Of a stretch of DNA of 14,616 nt, positions 8,001 through 14,190 are shown piece by piece; positions within the stretch are counted from its first letter, which is position 1; the number at the start of each line of letters is the position of its first letter. Where the stretch lies: contig JAZQHA010000257.1 of NCBI GenBank assembly GCA_045540315.1, forward strand, positions 1-14,616. Direction: 5' to 3'. The stretch comes from CAG-557 sp045540315. Lineage in GTDB: Bacteria > Bacillota > Clostridia > Oscillospirales > Acutalibacteraceae. The notes beneath the pieces are model-generated. The model did no database searches and was not told the DNA's origin. It was given only the letters and a program-made list of their open reading frames with translations. Both the position numbers and the translations under genes were made by a program.

Positions 8001-8739
8001 CACTATCTTCTGCCGCATCTGCACTCCCTTCTGCTGCGTTGGCCGCATTTTCAGCCCTAATAGCGCTTTGCTCTGCTTCCTGTGCCTTGTTACCAGCAAT
8101 TGTCGCACTTTGAGCAGCGGCAGTAGCACTAGCTAGCGCATCATTCTTAGAAGCCGCCGCGCTATTCGCACTTGCCGCCGCTTCGGTGGCTGATTGCGCC
8201 GCATTTTCTGCTTGTTCTGCCGCGCTTCTAGCACTAGCATCCGCTTCATCCGCACTTGTGGCGGCTTCAGCAGCCTTATTTTGCGCCTCTATTTTCGCAT
8301 TAGAAGCTTCAGTAATTGCTGCTGTAATAATATCTAATTGTTCTGGTGTAAGCTCTCCTTGCGCGGCGTCGGGTGAAATTAATAAATCATCCCCCGTCTC
8401 TCGTATTTCGCACTCCGGTAAGCTATAACCAGCATAATATGAATCTATTTCTTCCCCGTTAATAAGCTCTTCATCGGCATATATTGGGTTTTTATAAAAT
8501 TTAATATCCCATACATAATGTCCAGGAACTAAATTAACGGTCTCATTATGATTAAATTCAACCTTTAATTGCGCCCCATCAACCGCAATTCTTTTTTGAA
8601 ATGCCTTAGTACGAGTAAGTCTATCAAAAATAGTGAAAACGGCGACATCTGAAGCAGATGCCGCCGCGATTGCGGGAATAGTAAAAGAGCCAGTGTCTCC
8701 ACGGGGAATGATTAGTTTCCGCTGTAATAATCTAATCAT
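5038..8739 (-). CDS. Long tail fibre with baseplate-type N-terminus and Ala-rich stalk
   Basis: 1233 aa from ATG 8737-8739, chosen because AGGTG sits 6 nt upstream; the GTG at 8746-8748 is part of that ribosome-binding site. Residues 1-115 resemble the BppU-like N-terminal domain of Gram-positive phage fibres (RKLIIPRGDTGSFTIP and a VPGHYVWDIKFYK strand). Next come a ~235-residue Ala/Ser/Glu stalk, a collagen-like GIEGVSIAGIQ linker with a Thr-rich beta repeat (about 480-520), one 110-residue module (570-680), a ~340-residue beta-rich unique region, a second module (1030-1140), and a C-terminal beta domain. Inferred role: trimeric receptor-binding fibre attached to the baseplate. It begins 15 nt after the preceding gene, and its stop overlaps the next start. 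Confidence 0.88.
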   Translation of the reverse strand: MIRLLQRKLIIPRGDTGSFTIPAIAAASASDVAVFTIFDRLTRTKAFQKRIAVDGAQLKVEFNHNETVNLVPGHYVWDIKFYKNPIYADEELINGEEIDSYYAGYSLPECEIRETGDDLLISPDAAQGELTPEQLDIITAAITEASNAKIEAQNKAAEAATSADEADASARSAAEQAENAAQSATEAAASANSAAASKNDALASATAAAQSATIAGNKAQEAEQSAIRAENAANAAEGSADAAEDSATNAAGSAADATTAKNSAQMSADDASQSAIAARQSAEASARSANEANISKEQAQTAATNAAESESNASISANTASSKAGEAYMNSLTAERSAVSATASKNAAAQSEAAANTSRNEAQAAATSAAASAAQAQEYAGQLTGLTTEAQTLPAGASATASYDAETGVLTLGLPQGDSFHIVKTYASVAEMNADYNNSNIKIGDFVMITSTVEDPDNAKIYVKGNEAYTFVVDMSGASGIEGVSIAGIQKTSTSGLVDTYTITYTNDTTTTFTVTNGEDGDEYTVLVQANQPTQNTNKLWIPTNQGVVREVPTVQEMNEAIAAIDVPVQDVQVNGTSVVQDGVANVPLASTSTIGVIKTKASSDSGLKMVTDSLVIDCAGASAIKAGTNSYMPIVPEKQDQSTFYGLAKAAGDTTQSQSSNFVGIYTDEAKAAINNMLGSATKEELAAIDYAPAIHATTSNNTFTDGVEGRPAACTIELKPTQAGSGTPSASNIRTITGYQEVYLWRGNGENHTALSTDPFTGGIGATAAKFVALSPFQSLEAYRISRAELVADKHYRLEFNLEISGTTETNRPRVYIGNTMPTSGTSSIATKINENNGHYIIDFNTNTQQLYSGDVFSFSPISFRNDVQNVQFTISNLTLIETDSWYFNIPEEAQDVYGESMSMDENLHLITVEKKAFFGGVFTIDTDGNTVLTKTHKCIRSYNGETLPGVWISDRDEYASGTTPTTGALVVYELAEADRETYVIQKHYVTSLAGVNVFTSDVGTVSIDGYIADTKLYIDNATAGGIQDVQVNGQSVVTDGVANIPMASGSTSGVVIIDTSNQTGIQIRNNKLMLRPAVLNDIKASWGEAKPLTPPLQDASAFYGLAKAAGDTTQSASSNAVGSYTENAKSKISEMLNAPVSVSGTTPTITALSGIQYVCGEVLTLDIALPASGIVDVVFESGSTPTVLTITPPTGVTVKWANGFDPTALDANTTYELNIKDGLGVAVRWT
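5320..5652 (-). repeat. Fibre module copy 4
   Basis: Near the C-terminus of the 1233-aa fibre: QDVQVNGQSVVTDGVANIP, FYGLAKAAGDTTQSASSNAV and AKSKISEML. The FYGLAKAAGDTTQSASSNAV block is identical to that in copy 2 of the other fibre, showing shared ancestry between the two genes. Confidence 0.8.
6700..7032 (-). repeat. Fibre module copy 3
   Basis: Middle of the 1233-aa fibre: QDVQVNGTSVVQDGVANVP, FYGLAKAAGDTTQSQSSNFV and AKAAINNMLG. It has the same length and block order as the other copies. The central ~40 residues differ between all four, which is where specificity or packing may vary. Confidence 0.8.
7603..8316 (-). repeat. Ala/Ser-rich coiled-coil stalk of the long fibre
   Basis: About 238 residues built almost entirely of Ala, Ser, Glu, Asn, Thr and Gln in an irregular pattern of short units such as AAxSAxxA and ASKNAAAQSEAAANTS. 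It resembles the alanine-rich helical shafts of lambda-type side fibres. The DNA is a GC-rich low-complexity tract, a likely recombination hot spot. The long open frames on the opposite strand here are compositional shadows. Confidence 0.8.
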
Positions 8740-8753
8740 TCTTTTCACCTACT

Positions 8754-9524
8754 TTAATAATTGTTTCGGCGGGAATACCTTTTATATGTATAATCCTCTT
8801 CATCGTCCTCTTCATCATCAATTGAATTATAATTTGAATAGTTGCCTTCTCCACGACGACGGAATTGAGAATCTTTTTCGTTTAATTCACGAATTTTCTT
8901 TGCATATTTTTTCTTTAATGGTTCTTGTTGCTGTAATACATAATTCATATCATACCCAGTGCTTTCAAGGTTCATCATCTTATCTTCGGCTTCACTAATT
9001 TCTTTCTCGACATGCTCTATAAGATAATCGAGTTTTTTAGCAGCCTCTCTCTCATTCATTTGTTCTAATTTTTGCGCCATCTGGGATAAATATTTTTTTG
9101 TATCCTGCTCATAATCTAGCCATTTCTTAAAGCCATCTTTAATAGACTGCCTTTTAGTGCTTGCATCTACATCATAGCGAGTATGGGTATACCAACCAGT
9201 AGGAATAACATTATTGGCATAATTTTTCATTCCATTATTATTATTCATCATAGAATTATTGCCATTATTATTCCCCATATTAGTAAGGCCGCCATTATTC
9301 ATATAGGCGGGTTGCACTAGTTGGTTATATTCTTTCATATACATATCTTTCGCTTTGCGATAAGTAAGCAATTCACAAAGCATCTGATATTCATGACATT
9401 TTTGATAGCCAGGTAGATTCAAAAAAGCGTAGTAATCTGCAAGCTGTTCGTGCATTTCTACGCCTTGCTTCATTCTATTTATTAACTCAGAATAGAGGCT
9501 TTGTAACTCTTGATTGTTTGCCAT
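8754..9524 (-). CDS. Helical phage protein of unknown function
   Basis: 256 aa. Residues 5-70 are helical and contain RMKQGVEMHEQLADYYAFL and a CHEYQMLCE stretch, a pattern I associate with a recurrent Clostridia-phage protein beside structural genes. Residues 75-105 form an Asn/Met/Gly-rich disordered linker. Residues 120-222 are a long charged coiled coil, and the tail (234-256) is an acidic cluster followed by Arg/Tyr. There is no signal peptide or membrane segment. The start has GGAGG 9 nt upstream that overlaps the previous stop region. Possibly a scaffold or assembly factor, by context only. Confidence 0.75.
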   Translation of the reverse strand: MANNQELQSLYSELINRMKQGVEMHEQLADYYAFLNLPGYQKCHEYQMLCELLTYRKAKDMYMKEYNQLVQPAYMNNGGLTNMGNNNGNNSMMNNNNGMKNYANNVIPTGWYTHTRYDVDASTKRQSIKDGFKKWLDYEQDTKKYLSQMAQKLEQMNEREAAKKLDYLIEHVEKEISEAEDKMMNLESTGYDMNYVLQQQEPLKKKYAKKIRELNEKDSQFRRRGEGNYSNYNSIDDEEDDEEDYTYKRYSRRNNY

Positions 9525-9539
9525 TACATATTTCCTCCA

Positions 9540-9953
9540 TTAAACTAATTTTGTAACAATTATATTAATATGTGCGTCAGTCACTTCTTCCGTGCTCGCA
9601 TTAATGACACCAATTGTTACAGCAGAAGAAGTCCAATTGCAAGGACAATCGCTTTCTTCTACAACCACTAAAGCTTTAAAAGAGCCAGTAGATTCGCCTG
9701 CCGCAGCAACAGCAGAAGTGCTAATTGCTTGAGGAAGTGGTACGCCATTACGGGTTAATTGAATAGAATAATCGCCCGCGGCCGCAAGTGTTCCAAAGCC
9801 ATCTACTTCAACGGAATAAATGCCTCTTTTAGTTAAGGCAACGCCGCCAGCTCCGGCGGGGATAGCGGTATTACCTTTAAGAAAAACTACATTGTTTAAA
9901 GGATATGTGCCACCAGCGGCTACAGTCAATCCATCACTATATACTTGAATCAT
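9540..9953 (-). CDS. Small beta-rich (C1q/jelly-roll-like) virion-associated protein
   Basis: 137 aa from the ATG at 9951-9953, chosen because a perfect GGAGG lies 7 nt upstream; an upstream in-frame start would run back through the terminator hairpin and is rejected. The sequence alternates hydrophobic beta strands (LTKRGIYSVEVDGFGTLAAA, YSIQLTRNGVPLP, SFKALVVVEE) as in the C1q/BclA-like jelly roll that forms trimers on phage and spore surfaces. A CPC motif occurs near residue 107. It is probably a decoration or fibre-tip protein. It directly follows an intrinsic terminator, so its expression may differ from upstream genes. Confidence 0.72.
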   Translation of the reverse strand: MIQVYSDGLTVAAGGTYPLNNVVFLKGNTAIPAGAGGVALTKRGIYSVEVDGFGTLAAAGDYSIQLTRNGVPLPQAISTSAVAAAGESTGSFKALVVVEESDCPCNWTSSAVTIGVINASTEEVTDAHINIIVTKLV

Positions 9954-9967
9954 TTCTTTTCCTCCAT

Positions 9968-10003
9968 AAAAAAGAAAGGTGGCACACCTATCGTGTGCCA
10001 CCT
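9968..10003 (-). terminator. Intrinsic terminator inside the structural operon
   Basis: A perfect 11-bp stem AGGTGGCACAC/GTGTGCCACCT (9977-9987 and 9993-10003) with a 5-nt loop is followed on the minus strand by TTTCTTTTTT. It lies between the Gly-rich protein gene and the jelly-roll gene. The T tract runs almost into the GGAGG of the next gene. Confidence 0.85.
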
Positions 10004-10041
10004 ATATTAAACTAGACACACTAAATGTGTTCGGTGTTTAA

Positions 10042-10734
10042 TTACATCCCCATACCGCAACCGTTGTTGCAAAAAGGATTGTTACCCGCGTTATAAGTCC
10101 AGCCATTTGGATAACGCACTACGCCAGCAAGCTGACTTTGTAGCTGTAGTGCCTGCACTTGGTCACGAAGGTCCTGAATAGTGTTACCGGTCATCATGTC
10201 GATAATACGCTGGGTTTGTGCAGTTGTATTGGCATTGATAGCGGCAGTATTCATAGCATTGTCATAGCGTGCCTGCGCGATTGCAGCATTTACGCCATTA
10301 AAGCCTTCGCATAGGGCTTGCTTAGTAGAACAACAACAGTCATTCTGATTAGCTAGTAGTTGCATTTGATTGGTGCGAACATCACCGATTTGGGCAGTAA
10401 GTGCGGCCTGAATGTCTTTTTCAACATTAATGTTATCATATTTGGCCTGATTAGTTGCGGCAACCGCCTGTGCGGCACCGGCAGTAATAGCGCCCATAAT
10501 GTCGCGATTTTGTGACTGTAGGTCATTAAAATTGAAACCATTCTGTACAAAATCTTGTGTTGCATACTGAGGACGATAGCCACCGCCGCCAAAACCACCA
10601 TTGAAGCCGCCGCCCATAAGCGCAAGGATAGCAAAGAGCCAAATCATGCCACCCCAGCCGCCACCGAGATTACCATTGTTGTTGCCTGTTAGGAGAGCAA
10701 CATCAGAAGCAGTTAGTCCATTACTTTCATTCAT
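10042..10734 (-). CDS. Gly/Ala-rich phage protein with one hydrophobic segment
   Basis: 230 aa. The N-terminal 20 residues are polar; 26-42 (WGGMIWLFAILALMGGG) is a single hydrophobic segment that could span a membrane; 41-52 is Gly/Phe-rich. Residues 70-205 are Ala/Gln/Asn-rich helices (AGAAQAVAATNQAKYDNINV, a CCCSTKQALCEGF cysteine cluster at 133-142, and IIDMMTGNTIQDLRDQVQAL). A Cys/Gly tail (CNNGCGMGM) ends the protein. This layout recurs next to virion genes of gut Firmicutes phages, but no function is established to my knowledge. The start has GAGG 9 nt upstream. It is followed by the intrinsic terminator. Confidence 0.78.
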   Translation of the reverse strand: MNESNGLTASDVALLTGNNNGNLGGGWGGMIWLFAILALMGGGFNGGFGGGGYRPQYATQDFVQNGFNFNDLQSQNRDIMGAITAGAAQAVAATNQAKYDNINVEKDIQAALTAQIGDVRTNQMQLLANQNDCCCSTKQALCEGFNGVNAAIAQARYDNAMNTAAINANTTAQTQRIIDMMTGNTIQDLRDQVQALQLQSQLAGVVRYPNGWTYNAGNNPFCNNGCGMGM

Positions 10735-10764
10735 AAGTAATTACCTCGCCTATTTATATATTTA

Positions 10765-10788
10765 TAAAATGAAGTTGCCTTCATTTTA
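10765..10788 (-). terminator. Hairpin at a gene end (GCAA tetraloop), weak terminator or stability element
   Basis: A perfect 10-bp inverted repeat TAAAATGAAG/CTTCATTTTA (10765-10774 and 10779-10788) encloses a GNRA-type GCAA loop on the minus strand and includes the stop codon of the 92-aa protein. It is followed by TAAATATATAAAT rather than a clean U tract, so termination would be partial at best; mRNA end protection is an alternative. Confidence 0.45.
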
Positions 10789-11059
10789 ATGCATTAAGAA
10801 CTGTTTCAGGATTAACATTCATTTGCTTTGCTAAATTATAAAAAGCAGTTTGAGGATTTCCGCCATTTTGTTGAATAAAACTAATAGCATTTGCTAATTG
10901 TGGATTAGACATCATAAATTGATTTAAAGCCAACTGTGGATTTGTGGCGTATTGCATTTGTTGCATAACGCCTTTAATTTGTTGTATCCAAGCCGGGTTC
11001 ATTATTGGATTGTTGTTGTTGTTTCTTAGATTGTCTATTATTGGATTGCTGTTTACCAT
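10781..11059 (-). CDS. Small Asn/Gln-rich phage protein overlapping the upstream gene
   Basis: 92 aa. The first ~24 residues (NNNNNPIMNPAW) are read in a different frame from the 86-nt tail of the upstream gene. The rest is a helical domain (WIQQIKGVMQQMQYATNPQL, LANAISFIQQNGGNPQTAF, LAKQMNVNPETVLNALK) unique to this frame. GGAGG lies 11 nt before the ATG, inside the upstream coding sequence. The second half resembles short helical proteins found among phage structural genes, function unknown. The start could be the later Met at NPIM, but no ribosome-binding site supports it. Confidence 0.68.
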   Translation of the reverse strand: MVNSNPIIDNLRNNNNNPIMNPAWIQQIKGVMQQMQYATNPQLALNQFMMSNPQLANAISFIQQNGGNPQTAFYNLAKQMNVNPETVLNALK

Positions 11060-11384
11060 TACTCAATAATTCCTCCAAATGTTTAACTCGTTGCTCAAGA
11101 CTATTTACATCTATCTGTGGAGCGTTTTTGTGCGGTGTAACATCATATGGGATTTTAACACTTTTATATCCCGCACCGTCGGTTCGGACTAACCAGATGA
11201 TAGGCGCGGTTTGGTCGGCCAATAGAATACTACTATTTGGCCCCATTGGAAAGGCATCAACCCCATTTTCTCCGCTAACTTGAATAATTTCATATTGAGG
11301 ATATAAATTCATTCTCATATTGGGGTTCCAATTATTAGAATTCATATGATTTACAGAAAGATTGTCGTTCCATAAATTATTCAT
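10974..11384 (-). CDS. Hypothetical phage structural-region protein
   Basis: 136 aa. An Asn/Met-rich N-terminus (1-27) precedes a compact beta domain at 28-85, with YEIIQVSGENGVDAFPMGPN, SILLADQTAPIIWLVRTDG and YKSVKIPYDV. Next comes a short coiled coil (95-110, SLEQRVKHLEELLS), then a disordered Gln/Asn/Lys tail encoded by CAA repeats. The beta core recurs in gut Firmicutes phage genomes; I know no assigned function. The start has AAGGA and GGGAGG upstream. Its 3' end overlaps the next gene by 86 nt in another frame. Confidence 0.75.
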   Translation of the reverse strand: MNNLWNDNLSVNHMNSNNWNPNMRMNLYPQYEIIQVSGENGVDAFPMGPNSSILLADQTAPIIWLVRTDGAGYKSVKIPYDVTPHKNAPQIDVNSLEQRVKHLEELLSNGKQQSNNRQSKKQQQQSNNEPGLDTTN

Positions 11385-11451
11385 TTTATCCTTTTTCCTC
11401 CCTATTTTTTATGTAAAAACACCAGCTATATTTACTAGCATTTTGAAAATA

Positions 11452-11553
11452 TTATTTAGCTGATATAAACCATTTTGTATTACGAGATTTTACAATTACA
11501 ACAGAATAATGCCGACCTGTTCGTATATCAATAACATCATATAAAGTTATCAT
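11452..11553 (-). CDS. 33-aa mini-protein coupled to the fibre gene
   Basis: Start MITLYDVIDIRTGRHYSVV, end KWFISAK, TAA stop. The ATG overlaps the TGA of the preceding fibre gene (ATGA), and GGAGG lies 7 nt upstream, a strong translational signal. Residues 1-22 look like a beta hairpin ('DIRTGRHYSV'). Short proteins of this type occur after phage fibre genes, but I cannot name the family. It is too short to be picked up by length-based gene calling. Confidence 0.6.
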   Translation of the reverse strand: MITLYDVIDIRTGRHYSVVIVKSRNTKWFISAK

Positions 11554-13553
11554 GACTGCACCTCCCAGCTATATGTAGGTGTGCCGTTTGATACGATACA
11601 CTTGAGAACGTAGGTGCCATTTTGACTAGGTGCGGCAGGCAGTGGACTCGGCGTAAGCGTCATCTGACCGTTCGCCTGATGGATCATGTAATCGCCATCG
11701 GAAGCGGCAAGATCTGGAAGATGCTGAAGCTTATCGCGAAGGTTAGACATATATTTTGTGCTATGACCAACTGGAATTGCAACTGGGCGCGAATCTACGA
11801 ATCGTTCAGTGCCGAAATCATCGACCGTCTGCACTTCAGGATAAGGCGCGGCCTGCTCGGTTGTAGGGGTGGCAAGTTCATAGACTAGCATTACACCGGA
11901 CATCGCGACTTTGAAGGCAGCGGCGTCGGTGTAAGAAGTGTCTTTCACACAGAGATTTAGAGAGCCAATTGAATAGGTGTTGCCACAAGAAATACTCTTG
12001 TCCGGAAATCCACTCCAACCAGAATAGACTTTCCCAAAAGTCGTATCATAATTGCCGCATACACATGGACCGCCCTTGCTATCACCATAATACTTAGCAT
12101 CTGCAATATTAGAATAAAACAAAGCCAATGAAGAATTGTAACTCCACGACAATGTGCCCAAATCGATAATGTCATACCGCCTTGTCACCGTTCCATCAGC
12201 TTCATACGTATCGCCGTCATAGTAGATATGATTGTTCGCATCCAGCTTTGGAACGCCGCGAAGGGTAAGATTCTCTTGCAACGCACGGGTATGCTTTGAA
12301 TACGGCTCATACTCTCCGTTGCGGTAGCCGGTCCATGAGAGGTTAAGGCAAATATCATGCTTGTAGGTTCCACCGTAAGATTGGGTGATATAGAAACGAA
12401 TGTAATGGGCATTCTGCGGCATCGTAAATGTGCGATTCGTAATACCTATGCAATATCCAGATGTTAACCAACTTGCAGAGTTGTCTAATGTCGGCGGGTT
12501 TACAATATTTCCGTTCTCATCAAAGAACATTGTCCACGCCGCGCCATTAGATGTGCTGAAGTAATAGGTAGCGCCCGGAATTACAGGAATGAGGTTCTTC
12601 GAACGAATCTGATCAGTCCTCGAAATGTCCGCGCCGCTCGATGTGCCAAACGTTCCTAATTCCCATTCTTCGTCCCACTGATTGAAGCCAACAGTCTCGT
12701 GCTGAGTTGCCTGAACACTCATCAGCTCGCCTTCGTTGTAGGCATAGTTATACAGCGGGAACATTGACCTGAACCATGCTAAACCAGCACCAGAATTAGC
12801 GGTATCGAGAGAAAGAACATAATCTGCAATCGTCGCGCCAAACATTTTCGTCAAATCGAAAATCTGAGGCTTGAACACCAGATTGTCGCAAACAGTACCA
12901 CTTTGGATTCTGTGCTGGGCAATGGTTGATTGTTGAGTTCCGCTTACCCTATAAACTTTTCCCTTACCTATATCGTAAGTGCCGATACCGTAACCATCAG
13001 CCAAAAAATAGGAAGCTGTAGACCCCCCACTTGGACAGCCGGTGATTAGTATCACATGTCCAGTGGGTATAGGTGAAGCCGGATAGGCATTAAATAACAC
13101 GTTTCCGGTTGCGGTACCATCGAAAACTACAGATCCATCAGCATTTGCAGTGATGGTCACACCATTTTGAGTAGTCGAACTCGCTGCTACCTGTACGAGC
13201 TGATTCCACACAACCGTTCCGCCGACAATCTTCTCAAGCTTGCGATTGCCGACATCGAGTGAGCCACCAGTTTTGCGATAAACATAGGGCACGCCGTCTT
13301 CTGTAAATTTAGAGGAAAGCAATTGTTCAGCACTACCAGAAGTTAGCTCTTCATAATAGCCATCAACATTAGCTTTTGTATTTAATTGCTCTCCAACTGC
13401 CTTTGCTTCTGCAGCATCGCCCTCTTGTGTTAAGGTTGTATCTAAAGAAACTAAATTGTTATCAATCGTTTCTATTCCTTCTTCTATATGATTCATTAAA
13501 ACAGCGGTAATCGTGTCACCGCTTTCCCAGGTATTTTTTACGTATGTCGCCAT
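11550..13553 (-). CDS. Tail fibre/minor structural protein
   Basis: 667 aa from ATG 13551-13553, preceded by GGAGG with a 5-nt spacer; an ATG 12 nt further upstream overlaps that site and is rejected. The N-terminus (ATYVKNTWESGDTITAVLMN, then HIEEGIETIDNNL) is the common anchor of Firmicutes phage fibres. Residues about 90-250 are a beta domain with the 'RKLEKIVGGTVVWNQLV' start. About 300-430 resemble a carbohydrate-binding-like beta sandwich (PGATYYFSTSNGAAWTMFFD, TFTMPQNAHYIRFYI). The C-terminus ends with a NGTYVLKCIV...YSWEV strand pair. Inferred role: host-surface binding fibre. It is the first gene after the strand switch. Confidence 0.85.
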   Translation of the reverse strand: MATYVKNTWESGDTITAVLMNHIEEGIETIDNNLVSLDTTLTQEGDAAEAKAVGEQLNTKANVDGYYEELTSGSAEQLLSSKFTEDGVPYVYRKTGGSLDVGNRKLEKIVGGTVVWNQLVQVAASSTTQNGVTITANADGSVVFDGTATGNVLFNAYPASPIPTGHVILITGCPSGGSTASYFLADGYGIGTYDIGKGKVYRVSGTQQSTIAQHRIQSGTVCDNLVFKPQIFDLTKMFGATIADYVLSLDTANSGAGLAWFRSMFPLYNYAYNEGELMSVQATQHETVGFNQWDEEWELGTFGTSSGADISRTDQIRSKNLIPVIPGATYYFSTSNGAAWTMFFDENGNIVNPPTLDNSASWLTSGYCIGITNRTFTMPQNAHYIRFYITQSYGGTYKHDICLNLSWTGYRNGEYEPYSKHTRALQENLTLRGVPKLDANNHIYYDGDTYEADGTVTRRYDIIDLGTLSWSYNSSLALFYSNIADAKYYGDSKGGPCVCGNYDTTFGKVYSGWSGFPDKSISCGNTYSIGSLNLCVKDTSYTDAAAFKVAMSGVMLVYELATPTTEQAAPYPEVQTVDDFGTERFVDSRPVAIPVGHSTKYMSNLRDKLQHLPDLAASDGDYMIHQANGQMTLTPSPLPAAPSQNGTYVLKCIVSNGTPTYSWEVQS

Positions 13554-13636
13554 AAATACCTCCATAGTTCTGATTCTTTTTTCATTCTAATAGTATGATT
13601 ATTATCTATTTTTAACTTCTTTTTATTTTATTTTTT

Positions 13637-13665
13637 TTATTACATAAATATTTGACTTTTTTCAA
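13637..13665 (-). promoter_or_regulatory. Candidate leftward promoter for the structural operon
   Basis: Minus strand TTGAAA (13660-13665), 17-nt spacer, TAATAA (13637-13642), in the AT-rich gap between the divergent transcripts. It overlaps the rightward promoter, so the two would compete. The match to consensus is moderate, and the very AT-rich background weakens it. Confidence 0.35.
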
Positions 13666-13680
13666 ATTTTATGATATAAT
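13652..13680 (+). promoter_or_regulatory. Rightward sigma70-type promoter P1
   Basis: TTGACT (13652-13657), exactly 17 nt, TATAAT (13675-13680), with a TG one base before the -10 (extended -10). The expected start of transcription is near 13687. It drives the coiled-coil gene, tRNA-Gly and the structured region. Confidence 0.85.
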
Positions 13681-13724
13681 TATTATGTTGAAAGGGGAAA
13701 GGAACCCAATCAACGAAATACAAA

Positions 13725-13744
13725 TTGCGGGTAGGGAACCGCAA
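13725..13744 (+). promoter_or_regulatory. Leader hairpin abutting the ribosome-binding site
   Basis: TTGCGG/CCGCAA (13725-13730 and 13739-13744) form a 6-bp stem with an 8-nt loop, ending inside the AAGGAG site (13743-13748) of the downstream gene. It could modulate ribosome access or protect the 5' end. Confidence 0.4.
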
Positions 13745-13756
13745 GGAGACTTTATT

Positions 13757-14092
13757 ATGGCTATTAAGATTTATTCAGACAAAACTAATAAGTATTATGA
13801 CACAGTTCAGGCGGCCGAGGATGCTGAATTTAAGCTAAAGGAACAGGAGAATCGTGACAAGATTCTTGCTGAGCGTAAGGCGGCCGAACTAAAGGAAAAG
13901 AAGGAGCAGGAAGCCGCTGAGCGTAAGGCCGCGGCCGACAAGGTTGAAACCGCACGTAAGGTGATGGTTGAAGCTCAGAGGAAGTATCGTGATGAACTTG
14001 AAGCTTTTATTAAAAAGTATAAGACTTATCACTATTCTTCTAATAAGGTTGAAGACATTCCTATCCTTTTTGACTTATTCGATTGGCTATAA
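13757..14092 (+). CDS. Charged coiled-coil protein, unknown function
   Basis: 111 aa from ATG 13757-13759 (AAGGAG 8 nt upstream); the upstream in-frame extension would begin at or before the expected transcription start and is rejected. Residues 1-22 (MAIKIYSDKTNKYYDTVQAA) form a small beta/alpha start. Residues 23-85 are a continuous Lys/Glu/Ala-rich coiled coil, and the tail ends in an acidic/aromatic motif (PILFDLFDWL). There is no signal peptide or membrane segment. It is the only protein gene on this strand and is cotranscribed with a tRNA and a structured RNA region. I cannot assign a family; the amphipathic aromatic tail could be a short docking motif. Confidence 0.8.
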   Translation: MAIKIYSDKTNKYYDTVQAAEDAEFKLKEQENRDKILAERKAAELKEKKEQEAAERKAAADKVETARKVMVEAQRKYRDELEAFIKKYKTYHYSSNKVEDIPILFDLFDWL

Positions 14093-14098
14093 TAATTA

Positions 14099-14115
14099 GG
14101 CGGTATATCCGCCTA
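14099..14115 (+). other. Small hairpin between CDS and tRNA
   Basis: AGGCGG-TATAT-CCGCCT, a perfect 6-bp stem immediately upstream of the tRNA. No U tract follows, so it is more likely an RNA processing or stability element than a terminator. Confidence 0.5.
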
Positions 14116-14118
14116 TAT

Positions 14119-14190
14119 GCACCATTGATGAAGTTGGCATCATTGCTGTTTTCCAAGCAGCCTTCGCCCGTTCAAGTCGGGTATGGTGCT
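14119..14190 (+). tRNA. tRNA-Gly(UCC)
   Basis: 72 nt fold into a full cloverleaf. The acceptor stem GCACCAT/ATGGTGC has 7 perfect pairs; the D-stem ATGA/TCAT has GG in its loop. The anticodon stem GCTGT/GCAGC encloses the loop TTTCCAA with anticodon TCC at 14152-14154. A 4-nt variable region is followed by the T-arm GCCCG-TTCAAGT-CGGGT. The discriminator base is T, usual for bacterial tRNA-Gly. The 3' CCA is not encoded and would have to be added by the host enzyme. It reads GGA codons and is probably a phage-carried supplement for translation. Confidence 0.93.

Noticed and set aside
7715..8428. Long Ala/Ser/Leu-rich plus-strand ORFs opposite the fibre stalk
   Set aside because: They are antisense shadows of the GC-rich Ala/Ser coding repeat, without start signals.
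8740..8748. GTG start three codons upstream for the 1233-aa fibre
   Set aside because: The GTG is part of the AGGTG Shine-Dalgarno sequence that serves the ATG at 8737-8739.
785..13553. Stop-codon recoding as in some gut phages
   Set aside because: Genes end normally at TAA or TGA and reading frames are intact under the standard code.
14099..14115. GC-rich hairpin as the terminator of the coiled-coil gene
   Set aside because: No U tract follows it and the tRNA starts three bases later, so termination there is unlikely.
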